NCBI GenBank assembly: GCA_021781795.1
Contig: JAJXWA010000022.1
Coordinates: 1-39,707 of the forward strand
Direction: 5' to 3'
Length of the DNA stretch: 39,707 nt
Origin: Acidobacteriota bacterium
GTDB lineage: Bacteria > Acidobacteriota > Terriglobia > Terriglobales > Acidobacteriaceae
In this document: piece after piece, positions 23,506-31,279 of the stretch
How positions within the stretch are numbered: the stretch's first letter is position 1
Layout: each line of letters begins with the position of its first letter
The notes under the pieces: generated by a model
Told to the model about the DNA's origin: nothing
The model's database searches: none
What the model saw: only the letters and a program-made list of their open reading frames with translations
Made by a program: the position numbers and the translations under genes

Positions 23506-24015
23506 TTATTTCGCCTGCGCCAGCTCTTCAACCACAGCAGCCAGCTTATCGAGGATCTGGTTCCAGCCCTCCAGTTGACCGCTATTTTTTGCGCTCTCCA
23601 TGGGTTCATTTCCAATGAAGGTGAGTTTCGTCTGGCCGTTGCCGAGATCCTCGAAGAGAGTCACGTCGCACGCATCCTCGATGGCCTCGTGTTCGATTCC
23701 CAGCTGCGCAGGATCGATCTTGTTTCCCTTCGAGTCAGCAAAGTACATGGAGGAAACGATCTTCTCGTAAGGAACAATCTCGTGGTATTCGCCGCCGTTC
23801 CAGAACTCCTGCCCATCCGGCGTTCTCATGCAGCAGTGAAATTTGCCTCCCACGCGAAAATCCATCTTACAAAAGGGCGAAGTAAATCCCTTCGGTCCCC
23901 ACCACTGCATGACATATTTCGGGTCTGTCCACGCCTTCCAAACCAGTTCGCGTGGAGCATCAAAAATTCTTGTGACAACCATCCGCTCTTGCTCATTCAC
24001 CGTGTTATTTGTCAT
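23506..24015 (-). CDS. SRPBCC-superfamily protein (AHSA1-like)
   Basis: 169 residues, the usual length of the AHSA1/START-like fold. Family landmarks are TRIFDAPRELVWKAWTDPKYVMQWWGPKGFT at the N-terminus, FRVGGKFHCCMRTPDG in the middle, and a C-terminal helix (GQLEGWNQILDKLAAVVEEL). The fold has a hydrophobic cavity; ligands of this bacterial subgroup are mostly unknown. Its start overlaps the end of the ArsR gene by 11 bases and uses GGAGG inside it, so the two are translated from one message. This ArsR-SRPBCC arrangement is common in bacteria. The protein probably acts under, or reports to, the upstream repressor, but the signal is not known. Confidence 0.9.
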   Translation of the reverse strand: MTNNTVNEQERMVVTRIFDAPRELVWKAWTDPKYVMQWWGPKGFTSPFCKMDFRVGGKFHCCMRTPDGQEFWNGGEYHEIVPYEKIVSSMYFADSKGNKIDPAQLGIEHEAIEDACDVTLFEDLGNGQTKLTFIGNEPMESAKNSGQLEGWNQILDKLAAVVEELAQAK

Positions 24016-24349
24016 CTCTGACCTCCGCTTCTTTCATTTGCTTCAGAACCACGTCAAGCTTGTCGAAACTCTCTTCCCAGAACTGGCGGTAACTCATCGC
24101 CCAGTCGTTGACTTTCTTAATCGCCTCCGGCCTGAGCGTGCAGATGCTCTCCCGGCCGCGCTTTGTCTTGATCACAATCCGCGCCCGCACGAGATAGGCA
24201 ATATGCTTTGAAATCATCTGCTGCGAGAGTGCAAACGGCTCTGTCAAGCGGTGCACCGAGGCAGGCCCACGGGCGAGCCGTTCGATCATCGCCCGCCGGG
24301 TTGGATCGGATAAGGCCGCAAAGGTTGTGTCCAAACTATCCACAACCAT
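24005..24349 (-). CDS. ArsR-family winged-helix repressor
   Basis: 114 residues. The fold is the short ArsR type: FAALSDPTRRAMIERLARG, then the recognition region LSQQMISKHIAYLVRARIVIKTKRGRESI with the wing, and a C-terminal helix (WAMSYRQFWEESFDKLDVVL). No cysteine pair for metal binding is present, so it belongs to the non-metal group usually paired with SRPBCC proteins. The start codon at 24349 lies inside a near-perfect 20-base palindrome (24340-24359), so it probably blocks its own expression. The next gene, an SRPBCC protein, overlaps by 11 bases. Confidence 0.9.
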   Translation of the reverse strand: MVVDSLDTTFAALSDPTRRAMIERLARGPASVHRLTEPFALSQQMISKHIAYLVRARIVIKTKRGRESICTLRPEAIKKVNDWAMSYRQFWEESFDKLDVVLKQMKEAEVRDDK

Positions 24350-24359
24350 ATGGTAGTGG
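24340..24359. promoter_or_regulatory. Near-perfect palindrome over the arsR start, candidate operator
   Basis: CCACAACCAT and ATGGTAGTGG pair at nine of ten positions. The core ACCATATGGT is a perfect palindrome. The start codon of the ArsR gene lies within it, so binding there would be expected to block the promoter or early transcription. Confidence 0.55.
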
Positions 24360-24394
24360 ATTTTCCCCGGATGTCAATTGCAATTTTCGCGAGC

Positions 24395-24742
24395 AGGAGA
24401 TTTAGGTCTTTTGGGGCGGCACGCATCATCCGCACTCCACTGGAGGCTGCTCGATTGAGAGAAGGGGACATTCTGGTTGCGCCTTCCACCGATCCGGGCT
24501 GGACGCCTCTGTTCCTGCGCGCCAAAGCTGTGGTCATGGAGACTGGCGGGTTCTTGAGTCACGGAGCGATCGTGGCTAGGGAATAGGGCCTTCCCGGCGT
24601 TGCCAATATACCTTCCATTCTCGATCAGCTTGATGACGGGGTCTGGGTCGAAGTGAATGGAAGCATTGGACAGGTCCGAATAGTCAGGCCATCAGCAAGC
24701 AAACATCTGTCTCGGAAGAATGGCCCTCCGGGTGCCGATTAA
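24395..24742 (+). pseudogene. Relic of a PEP-utilising enzyme, C-terminal mobile domain
   Basis: The plus-strand frame reads RTPLEAARLREGDILVAPST, then a tryptophan-bearing block (DPGWTPLF) and GGFLSHGAIVARE, which is the phosphohistidine swivelling domain of PEP synthase and pyruvate-phosphate-dikinase-like enzymes, with its catalytic histidine. Immediately after VARE a TAG (24584-24586) stands where the family has tyrosine (TAT/TAC). Past the stop the same frame continues GLPGVANIPSILDQLDDGVW and ends at TAA 24740-24742. The rest of the gene (ATP-grasp domain) is missing upstream. A 5' truncation plus a nonsense change makes this a decayed remnant. The true left end is uncertain. Confidence 0.75.
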
Positions 24743-24745
24743 GTA

Positions 24746-24757
24746 CTCCACGTGGAG
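24746..24757. repeat. Perfect 12-base palindrome after the relic gene
   Basis: CTCCACGTGGAG stands four bases after the relic's stop codon. It could be the base of a small hairpin or a protein site. The remaining bases to 25019 show no further feature I can support. Confidence 0.3.
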
Positions 24758-25019
24758 CAACGACGGAATTTAGTACAAGATCGATCTGAGGATTAGCTCT
24801 GGATCGATTCTACTCATCCCGAAACACGGGCATGCGGCCCCTAGTCCAGATCAATTTGCGCATCATCGCCAAATCGCGTTTCCAAACCTGGTGAAGCTGG
24901 AAATCTGCGGAGGAGCCTACTGAAGACTCGGTATGCGCCACGTGTTATTTTTTCAGAAGATTTCTCAGACCGTCCGGGTCGCAACGAACGAAGTCGGTAA
25001 CGAATCCTTGTCCAAGGTC

Positions 25020-26087
25020 ATGAGCATGCCAGCACAGTATCGCAAGATCGCAACTCGGTTACCGGCAATCCTGCTGGTCTCTGCCACGATTGCCGCCGCA
25101 CAGGGAACAGAGGCAGTAGCCCCGCCCACTACGCCGGGCCCGGCCATCCTATTTCCTCCGCTTCCCAATACGGCTCTAGGCCAGAAGGCGGCATTGATGG
25201 GTTCCCTCGCTCCCAAGTGGAACAAGGTTCCCGATCTCGAAGGCTCGGGCCCGTTTCCCGCTACCTATGCCGCTGCTCCGAATGGGTCCGACTACGTCCT
25301 CTATCAACCCAAAGACCTCGCCGGAGCGGAGGCCAAAGGCAAGCTCGGCGTCTATGTCTGGGGCAGCGGTGCTTGCTCTGCAGATGCAGCCGGCTCGCGC
25401 TTCCACCTGACCGAAATCGCCAGCCATGGCTATGTCGTCATCGTCCCCGGCAAAATCCTCAGTGGCCCGAAAGCACCGCCGCGGCCCGGGGGTGCCGGTC
25501 CCGAGCCCGGCCCGCAAGACCCCGCCGCCCGCGCTACGGCAGAGAAAATGGTCGCCGGCATCGATTGGATCCTCGCCGAGAATCAGCGCAAGGGCAGCCC
25601 ATATTTCGGCGCTATCGACCCGGCCCGCATCGCCGTCGCCGGGTTCAGTTGCGGCGGGCTCATCGCTCTCAAGGCTGGTTTCGATCCGCGCGTCTCCGCT
25701 GTTCTCATTGAAAGCAGCGGAATTCTCAAAGACCCGCCTCCTGCCTTCGCTGGTCTGCCGCAGATGACCGCCCTCAAAAAAGAGGATCTGAACAAGCTGC
25801 ACACACCCGTCCTCTACCTTCTCGGCGGCCCTGAAGACATCGCCGAATCCAATGGCCTGGATGACTTCGACCACATCCACAACGTGCCTGTCTTTCTTGG
25901 CGATCAGCCCGGCGCCGGTCACGGTGGTCTCATCTCCGTCCCCAACGCCGAAGGCACCAAGATTGAGCTCGACTGGCTCGATTGGCAGTTGAACCACGAC
26001 CCGATAGCCGCACAAACCTTTACAGGTCCCCACTGCGAGCTCTGCCGCGACTTCCGGTGGCAGGTCCACCGCAAAGCAATCCCATAG
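25020..26087 (+). CDS. Exported alpha/beta hydrolase
   Basis: About 356 residues with a signal peptide (RLPAILLVSATIAAAQ, cleavage near residue 27). The mature part has an alpha/beta hydrolase core: a strand with GVYVWGSGACS, the nucleophile elbow ARIAVAGFSCGGLIAL (GxSxG), an acidic segment after LYLLGGPED, and a histidine in GAGHGGLISVP. It resembles the dienelactone-hydrolase and cutinase-like esterase group rather than a named enzyme. The substrate is unknown. Starts at 25020 or 25026 keep the signal peptide compact; AAGG lies just upstream. The frame is open back to 24933 with no ribosome binding site. It is followed by a broken AraC gene. Confidence 0.75.
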   Translation: MSMPAQYRKIATRLPAILLVSATIAAAQGTEAVAPPTTPGPAILFPPLPNTALGQKAALMGSLAPKWNKVPDLEGSGPFPATYAAAPNGSDYVLYQPKDLAGAEAKGKLGVYVWGSGACSADAAGSRFHLTEIASHGYVVIVPGKILSGPKAPPRPGGAGPEPGPQDPAARATAEKMVAGIDWILAENQRKGSPYFGAIDPARIAVAGFSCGGLIALKAGFDPRVSAVLIESSGILKDPPPAFAGLPQMTALKKEDLNKLHTPVLYLLGGPEDIAESNGLDDFDHIHNVPVFLGDQPGAGHGGLISVPNAEGTKIELDWLDWQLNHDPIAAQTFTGPHCELCRDFRWQVHRKAIP

Positions 26088-26190
26088 GGCAAGACGAGTA
26101 GCCGCCTTTGGGACAACAGATACTCCGTTGGCGACCATCCTCTCAGAACGATGGCTCTGGTCGTCGAAACTGCCCAATGAGCGAATCGTC

Positions 26191-27122
26191 ATGGTCTCAC
26201 CCATTGAGAATGGCTGGCCGGACTGCCGACTCATTGATACCCACGTGCTCTCAGGAGCTTGGCTGTATAAAACTGACATGTGCGTTGCACCGTCGTCTTT
26301 GGCATATGGAGTTCATCTCGGGGATGGCGGAGTGAGGAGAGAGCTCCCCGGCCTCTCCGTGTCTCTTCTGGACCCTGCGTTCCATCAAGAAGACGTGCCG
26401 CTCCAAACGCACGAGTCCACTTCGATCGTTTTTGTTCTTGAAGGTTTGTACAGGACCAGTGCGGATGGCCCGACAAAACTCCTCTCCGGCGAGACTCTTA
26501 TCTACAACCCCGCCGGGACGACCCACAGAGACAGCTTTCTCAAGCCACACGGTAGGTTTCTCGCCATCTCGGTATCGAATGAGATCTCACGATCCGCGAG
26601 TGAATTCGCTCTACTCCCCAAGTCGGCAGTTCAATTCACAAGCACCCCATTCGTGCCTTGGCCAGCCGACTTGCCTACGGGATTGTATCCAGCAAGCTCA
26701 CCACAGACCTTGGCCTTGAGGACGCATGCTGGGACATTCTCGGAGCACTCGACGAACGGGCCCATCCAAAACAGCGAATGAAAAGGCATCTGCCGCCGTG
26801 GCTGTTAGAGGCGCGCACCATTCTGCAGGAACCAGATGGAGATCTGCCCATCACGAGGCTGGCAGCGCAGGTTGGCGTCCACCCGGTGTACCTCGCGAGA
26901 CGGTTCAGGCAGCATATGAGGTGCAGTCCGGTCGAGTACCGTTTGCGCTGTCGCCTAAGGAGAGCGATGGAGCAGATGCTACGAGGTGAGTCTTCGATAC
27001 TGCAGATCGGACTCGACAATGGATTTTTCGATCAGAGCCACTTTAGCCGAGCCTTCAAAGAGCAGTTCGGTCATGCTCCTGGCGTCTATAGAAGCAGATC
27101 GAGCCGAACGAATCAGCATTAG
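26191..27122 (+). pseudogene. AraC-family regulator, frameshifted
   Basis: The protein is split between two frames. The first (26191-26781) gives the N-terminal cupin-like region, with HESTSIVFVLEGLYR, LLSGETLIYNPAGTTHRD and HGRFLAISVS. The second (open from 26604, stop at 27122) carries LASRLAYGIVSS, a linker and the double helix-turn-helix: ITRLAAQVGVHPVYLARRF and ILQIGLDNGFFDQSHFSRAFK. Joining them near 26655 gives about 310 residues, a normal AraC length. The shift needs a one-base change and could be a real mutation or an assembly error. The start is uncertain (26128 or 26191; ribosome binding site weak). It sits between the alpha/beta hydrolase and the serine hydrolase, which it may once have controlled. 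Confidence 0.7.
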
Positions 27123-27182
27123 TTTCGTTTTTACAAGATCGCTCCTTGCATTCCGCGAGACACTGCTCATGAGGATTCTGCA

Positions 27183-28964
27183 GTGCCCAAACCAGCGTTT
27201 CATCCCAGCATCGTATTTGTCATCTCTCTTTTACTCATGCCTAGCTTGAGATCGGCGAATGCGCAGGGGACATCCATAGAAGGCCTGTGGGGTACGGAAA
27301 TCGTCCTGGGCGCTCCTGTTGCGGGCCAACTTACGATCGATGGTCGTAGGGGCAAATGGCTGGCCTCGATTGACGGTTACACGGTGTCGGCGAGCCTGAG
27401 CGACGGTATCCTCACCTTCAGCCTCCCCGGCGACAAGGGGGCTTTCCGCGGTCACCCTGAGTCTACTAAGCAAGAGTTGGAGGGAAAATGGATACAGCCG
27501 AGCGGCTTGATCCTCGACTCGAAGTACGCATCGCCCGTTTCTTTCCGCCGCGTTCTGCCCAAGGTATGGCGTGGAAATGTGGTGCCACTCCAGGAACGTT
27601 TCTCAGCCTACCTCCTCATCTCTCTCAAGGATGGCAAGCTCTCAGCCGTCGCCAGCAATCCCGAAGGGAATTTCTTTCGGCGACGGGTCTATCAGGCGAC
27701 ACAGCAGGGCAACTCCGTTCTTCTGGAGGCAAATGGGAAGAAATTTGCTGGCACCTATGATGACGAATCGAAGACGCTCACCATACAGCTGGCTGACTGG
27801 TTGCCTGTCTTCCGACTCACCCGCAGGACGAACAAGGATGCTGTTGGTTACTATCCGCGACTTGGGGAGGAGCTTGCCTCATGGAAGTACCGCAAACCGC
27901 TGCCCCGAGACGATGGTTGGGCAGTGTCGGAATTGCAGCGGGAGGGGATGAGCGAGCCGCAGGTCGCAAAGCTGATTGAGCACCTGCTCCAGGCAGATCC
28001 GGCGGATACCTCTCTCAGGACTCAGAGTCTGCTGATCGCAAGGCATGGCAAGCTCGTTCTCGAAGAATACTTCTATGGCTTCAGTCAGGACCGCGTTCAC
28101 GATATGCGTTCTGCGGGCAAGACTTTCGCCCCGGTTCTGGTTGGGCTTGCCAGAAAGCAGGGAGTGGACATTCGGCCCGCAACGCTCGTGTATCCGCTTT
28201 TCGCCCAGGAAGGTTCGTTCGCCAACCTGGACGATCGTAAATCGGAGATGAAGCTCCGCGACATCATGACGATGACGGCTGGCAACGCCTGCGACGACGA
28301 AGACGACGCCTCTCCGGGGAATGAAGACCGTATGCAGAGCGATCCCCGGCAGCCTGACTGGTACAAGTACACACTCGATCTACCGATGAAGACACGGCCA
28401 GGAGGAGCGCAGGCCGTCTATTGCTCCGGCGATCTGAACCTTGTTGGCGGTGCCGTCGCGGCAACGACGCATGCATGGCTACCCGATTTTTTTGAAGAGC
28501 ACCTCGCCCGGCCGCTTCAGTTTGGAAAGTACTACCTGAACCTGATGCCCAACGGTCAGGCCTACATGGGTGGAGGTGCCTATCTGCTCCCCAGAGATCA
28601 GTTGAAGCTTGGACAGCTGTACCTGGACAGAGGGGTTTGGAATGGCAGGCGTCTTGTTGATAGCGACTGGGTGAAGGAGTCGACCTCACTTCATGCTGAG
28701 TTCGCTCGAGATCGCAGCCTTAGTCACGAGCATGGCTACGGCTTTGGCTGGCATCTCCATCATTTGCAAGACGGGAATCACGGCAAGGTCTATGAAGTCT
28801 TCGCCGCTGAAGGCAATGGGGGACAGTTCGTGATCGTCGTGCCGGTACTCGACATGGTCATCGGCATAACAGGTGGCGCCTACGGCGAGTTTGACCAATG
28901 GTACCGATGGGAGCTGGAGCTTGTGCCTCATTTCATTCTGCCAGCTGTCGAAGGTCTTCCCTAG
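27183..28964 (+). CDS. Exported serine hydrolase, class C beta-lactamase-like
   Basis: 593 residues starting with GTG behind GAGGATT. A signal peptide (to about residue 28, SANAQ) is followed by a beta-rich N-terminal domain (30-230) with no family I can name, then a serine hydrolase domain (about 260-590). Its SxxK motif is S310-A-G-K313 and the second motif is Y413-C-S in AVYCSGDLN. The third, usually KTG or HxG, is probably in AAEGNGGQF. Such proteins include peptidases and esterases as well as penicillin-binding relatives; resistance to beta-lactams is not implied. It follows the broken AraC gene by 60 bases. Confidence 0.85.
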   Translation: MPKPAFHPSIVFVISLLLMPSLRSANAQGTSIEGLWGTEIVLGAPVAGQLTIDGRRGKWLASIDGYTVSASLSDGILTFSLPGDKGAFRGHPESTKQELEGKWIQPSGLILDSKYASPVSFRRVLPKVWRGNVVPLQERFSAYLLISLKDGKLSAVASNPEGNFFRRRVYQATQQGNSVLLEANGKKFAGTYDDESKTLTIQLADWLPVFRLTRRTNKDAVGYYPRLGEELASWKYRKPLPRDDGWAVSELQREGMSEPQVAKLIEHLLQADPADTSLRTQSLLIARHGKLVLEEYFYGFSQDRVHDMRSAGKTFAPVLVGLARKQGVDIRPATLVYPLFAQEGSFANLDDRKSEMKLRDIMTMTAGNACDDEDDASPGNEDRMQSDPRQPDWYKYTLDLPMKTRPGGAQAVYCSGDLNLVGGAVAATTHAWLPDFFEEHLARPLQFGKYYLNLMPNGQAYMGGGAYLLPRDQLKLGQLYLDRGVWNGRRLVDSDWVKESTSLHAEFARDRSLSHEHGYGFGWHLHHLQDGNHGKVYEVFAAEGNGGQFVIVVPVLDMVIGITGGAYGEFDQWYRWELELVPHFILPAVEGLP

Positions 28965-28989
28965 TCCTGCAAACGCTGATCTGGGAAGT

Positions 28990-29014
28990 GACGTGGCTAG
29001 ATTGGTGCCACGTC
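28990..29014 (+). terminator. Hairpin after the serine hydrolase
   Basis: GACGTGGC (28990-28997) and GCCACGTC (29007-29014) pair perfectly around nine bases, 25 bases after the stop codon at 28962-28964. No clear T-run follows. Confidence 0.5.
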
Positions 29015-29134
29015 GCCAAGTTGCAGATTGACTTGTGAGCTGGGCTCAATGAATGAACACGGCAGGACGGCGGTTTCTCCGAGGGCGATGCGGGGATTGA
29101 GAGGAAGGATAGCCGGGATGGAGGGCCGCGGGGT

Positions 29135-29163
29135 GCGCGGCGCTCCGGGATGGAGCGCCGCGC
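29135..29163 (-). terminator. Perfect 12-bp hairpin after the second DUF4382-type gene
   Basis: GCGCGGCGCTCC (29135-29146) and GGAGCGCCGCGC (29152-29163) pair perfectly around GGGAT, 27 bases beyond the stop of the minus-strand gene. It is one of the strongest hairpins here and lacks a T-run. Confidence 0.6.
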
Positions 29164-29190
29164 GACCAGACGGGCTGGGGGAGGGTCAGG

Positions 29191-30621
29191 TTAGTTGCCT
29201 TCGGGAGCTTCAGGGGTTTCCGGCTGAGCGATCTCCGCGGCGGTGAGCAGGTAGTTGCCCTGGGAATCGACCAGCAGGTAGCCGTGGACCTGGACAGCCG
29301 TATTAGCGGCCAGGGCTGCGAAGGAGGAAGCGGTGAGGCCGTTGCCGTATTGCGTGCTGGGGAGGGCGACGGCGTTGAGCGTGACGAGCTTCTCATAGGT
29401 ATTGAGGAAGGACGGCACGGGAACGGCGAGGGCGAAGTCGAGGTTGCTGCCGGAGGCCTGTGGAGGAGCCGAGAGCAGACCGAGGACGTTTTCGCCACCG
29501 AGGGTAATCTGTGTGGCGTCGAGGTTGCCATTGGCGTCCATGGCGCCGCCGACCATGACGGCCTGGCCTGGGAAGACCTCAGATGCGTTGAACATGGCGG
29601 CGGTGAGACCGAGCTGCTGCGCGTCTTCGTTGATGCCGTAGGTGGTGGAGCTGGCGACGAGGACGTTGAGGGTCATGCCGGACGGCATCATGGATCCGAA
29701 GTCTTCCTGGGGAACCATGGTGAAGCCGGTGAGGTTGCCGGTGCCGTCATGGGTGACGGCGACGACGATGCCTTTGGCGCCATCTTCAAGACCTGAGCTC
29801 ATGCCTGCGGCCAGCGGGGTGATGGAGAGAGCGAGCAAGGTGCCGTCGGTCTGGGTCTGGCCCTTGACCTGCACGATGGAGTTCTGGGTGATGGTGGCCG
29901 GCGTGACGCCTGTCGGGAACATGGTGGAGCCATTGATGGCGAAGGTGAACTGCTGGCCGGAGTCGCCGGACTGCACGGTGATGCTGGTGCTGCTGATGGC
30001 GACGACCATGCCAGTGACTTCGACTTCCCGCTCGTTGTCGTTTTCCTGGTCAACCTGAGCCGCGGTGGTGCTGATGGCTGGGGTGAAGGTGACCGTAGAG
30101 CCGGAGATCGAGAAGGACTGGGACAGGCTGAAGCCGATGTGGAGGTCCACTTCGCCCTGCGTGTTGAAGTTCAGCGGCGGATTGAGCGCGACGGTGACGC
30201 TGGGCGAGGCGAGAGTGGCATTTGCCGTGACGGGCTGGCCGGTGGTGGGGTCGAGATAGGTGACCTGCGCGGCAGAGACCGTGACCGAAACAGAGTTGTA
30301 GGTGCCGAAGGGCAGATTGGTCAGCTCGAGGGGTTCACGCAGGGTGCCGAGGCCCGAGAGCTCGACCGTCTCCGGCTGCGAGAGCACATTGACGGGCGTG
30401 CCACCGGATGCCGCGACCGAAACAGCAGACAGGGTGATCTTCGCGGAGAGGATGTTGCTAAGAGTCGCATCGCTGACGGTGACCACCATGGGAGCGGTTC
30501 CGGCCTTGGACGCGGCGGTGCCGCTGGCGTTGGTCATGGAGCTGCAGCCGGCGAGCGAAAGGAGTCCGGCGAGACCTGCGGCGCAGAGAGCAGAGAGTTG
30601 CAATGGTGCTGCTAATTTCAT
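29191..30621 (-). CDS. DUF4382/DUF5666-type lipoprotein, second copy
   Basis: 476 residues with GGAGGT eight bases before the ATG at 30621. The signal sequence ends in a lipobox (LLSLAGC, cysteine near residue 26). Residues 45-185 form a DUF4382-like domain (VTVSDATLSNILSAKITLSA, PLELTNLPFGTYNSVSVTVS). The remainder carries repeated OB-like strands of the DUF5666 sort (VEVTGMVVAISSTSITVQSG, VQVKGQTQTDGTLLALSITP). It has the same plan as the protein at 14195-15634, but the two differ widely in sequence, so they are distant paralogues at most. Cell-envelope location is expected; the function is unknown. The C-terminus ends in a proline- and glutamate-rich tail. Confidence 0.8.
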   Translation of the reverse strand: MKLAAPLQLSALCAAGLAGLLSLAGCSSMTNASGTAASKAGTAPMVVTVSDATLSNILSAKITLSAVSVAASGGTPVNVLSQPETVELSGLGTLREPLELTNLPFGTYNSVSVTVSAAQVTYLDPTTGQPVTANATLASPSVTVALNPPLNFNTQGEVDLHIGFSLSQSFSISGSTVTFTPAISTTAAQVDQENDNEREVEVTGMVVAISSTSITVQSGDSGQQFTFAINGSTMFPTGVTPATITQNSIVQVKGQTQTDGTLLALSITPLAAGMSSGLEDGAKGIVVAVTHDGTGNLTGFTMVPQEDFGSMMPSGMTLNVLVASSTTYGINEDAQQLGLTAAMFNASEVFPGQAVMVGGAMDANGNLDATQITLGGENVLGLLSAPPQASGSNLDFALAVPVPSFLNTYEKLVTLNAVALPSTQYGNGLTASSFAALAANTAVQVHGYLLVDSQGNYLLTAAEIAQPETPEAPEGN

Positions 30622-31092
30622 TTTCAGATACCTCCAATGAGTACTGCCGGAGCTGGGGCTTGCGAGCCGTTCGATCCGGGTGACCGATGTGAATCCGCCG
30701 AGGAGTGCAATTGCGATACGTCGCTCAGCAAGGCGGCCTTGCAATACCAGCCTTCGGATGTTTGCAGGACAGACTTTGACTTTTCTGCCCTATTTATTGA
30801 ACATGCACGTTTGAAAAATGCGTTGGGTATCACCGAAAAGTTGCAGGTGAAGCCTGCCCTCGTTTTTGCATCTAAGGCCCACGGAAGGCAGGCGAGCGTG
30901 GAGCCTGATGCGACATTGAATCGCGTCCATAAAGAACCGCCCGAACGCAGAACTCCCTGCGACCGCTGCGAGAGCGAGCAATGGCATCCGCTGGAACCGG
31001 CGGGAGCCGACACGATTCTCCTCTTTCCTTCCAAGGCAGGATGACAGTGCAACAGGGGGGAGTTCAGCGAAGCATTGTTTGCCTGTCGGAGT

Positions 31093-31112
31093 CTCCCTAT
31101 GGCGATAGGGAG
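31093..31112. repeat. Hairpin with tetraloop in the intergenic region
   Basis: CTCCCTAT and ATAGGGAG pair perfectly around GGCG. TGCCT before it and AGGCA after it (outer stem, about 31080-31120) make a larger cruciform-like structure. Its role is unknown; an RNA leader element of the lipoprotein gene is possible, as it lies about 470 bases upstream. Confidence 0.4.
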
Positions 31113-31197
31113 CGGAGGCAGAACAAAAATATAGGGACAGGAAGATTTTTCCCGTCGTGGGACCATAAAGTAAGACGCAGAAATTGGGAAAGGGTTT

Positions 31198-31223
31198 GGC
31201 CGGATCGATGAAAAAATCCGGCC
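31198..31223 (-). terminator. Hairpin downstream of the EmrA-type gene
   Basis: GGCCGGAT (31198-31205) and ATCCGGCC (31216-31223) pair perfectly around ten bases, 57 bases beyond the stop of the adaptor gene. The loop on the minus strand is T-rich, but no T-run follows the stem. Confidence 0.5.
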
Positions 31224-31279
31224 TATCGGAACGATCGAATACTGCCGAGGGGTGATGTAACGTTCATCCAGGCAGTCGT

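Larger units (their letters stand above)
30622..31279. other. Intergenic region with two hairpins
   Basis: 658 bases between two minus-strand genes. It holds hairpins at 31093-31112 and 31198-31223 and must contain the promoter of the lipoprotein gene. Open frames on both strands (the longest 135 and 180 codons) lack ribosome binding sites and protein-like sequence, so I call no gene. Confidence 0.5.

Noticed and set aside
14195..30621. The two DUF4382-type genes as a recent duplication
   Set aside because: They share domain order only; signal peptides, lengths of loops and most residues differ, so no recent copy is supported.
30637..31044. Plus-strand frame of 135 residues with several cysteines
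   Set aside because: No ribosome binding site, no regular cysteine spacing, and it overlaps the leader of the lipoprotein gene; it does not read as a protein.
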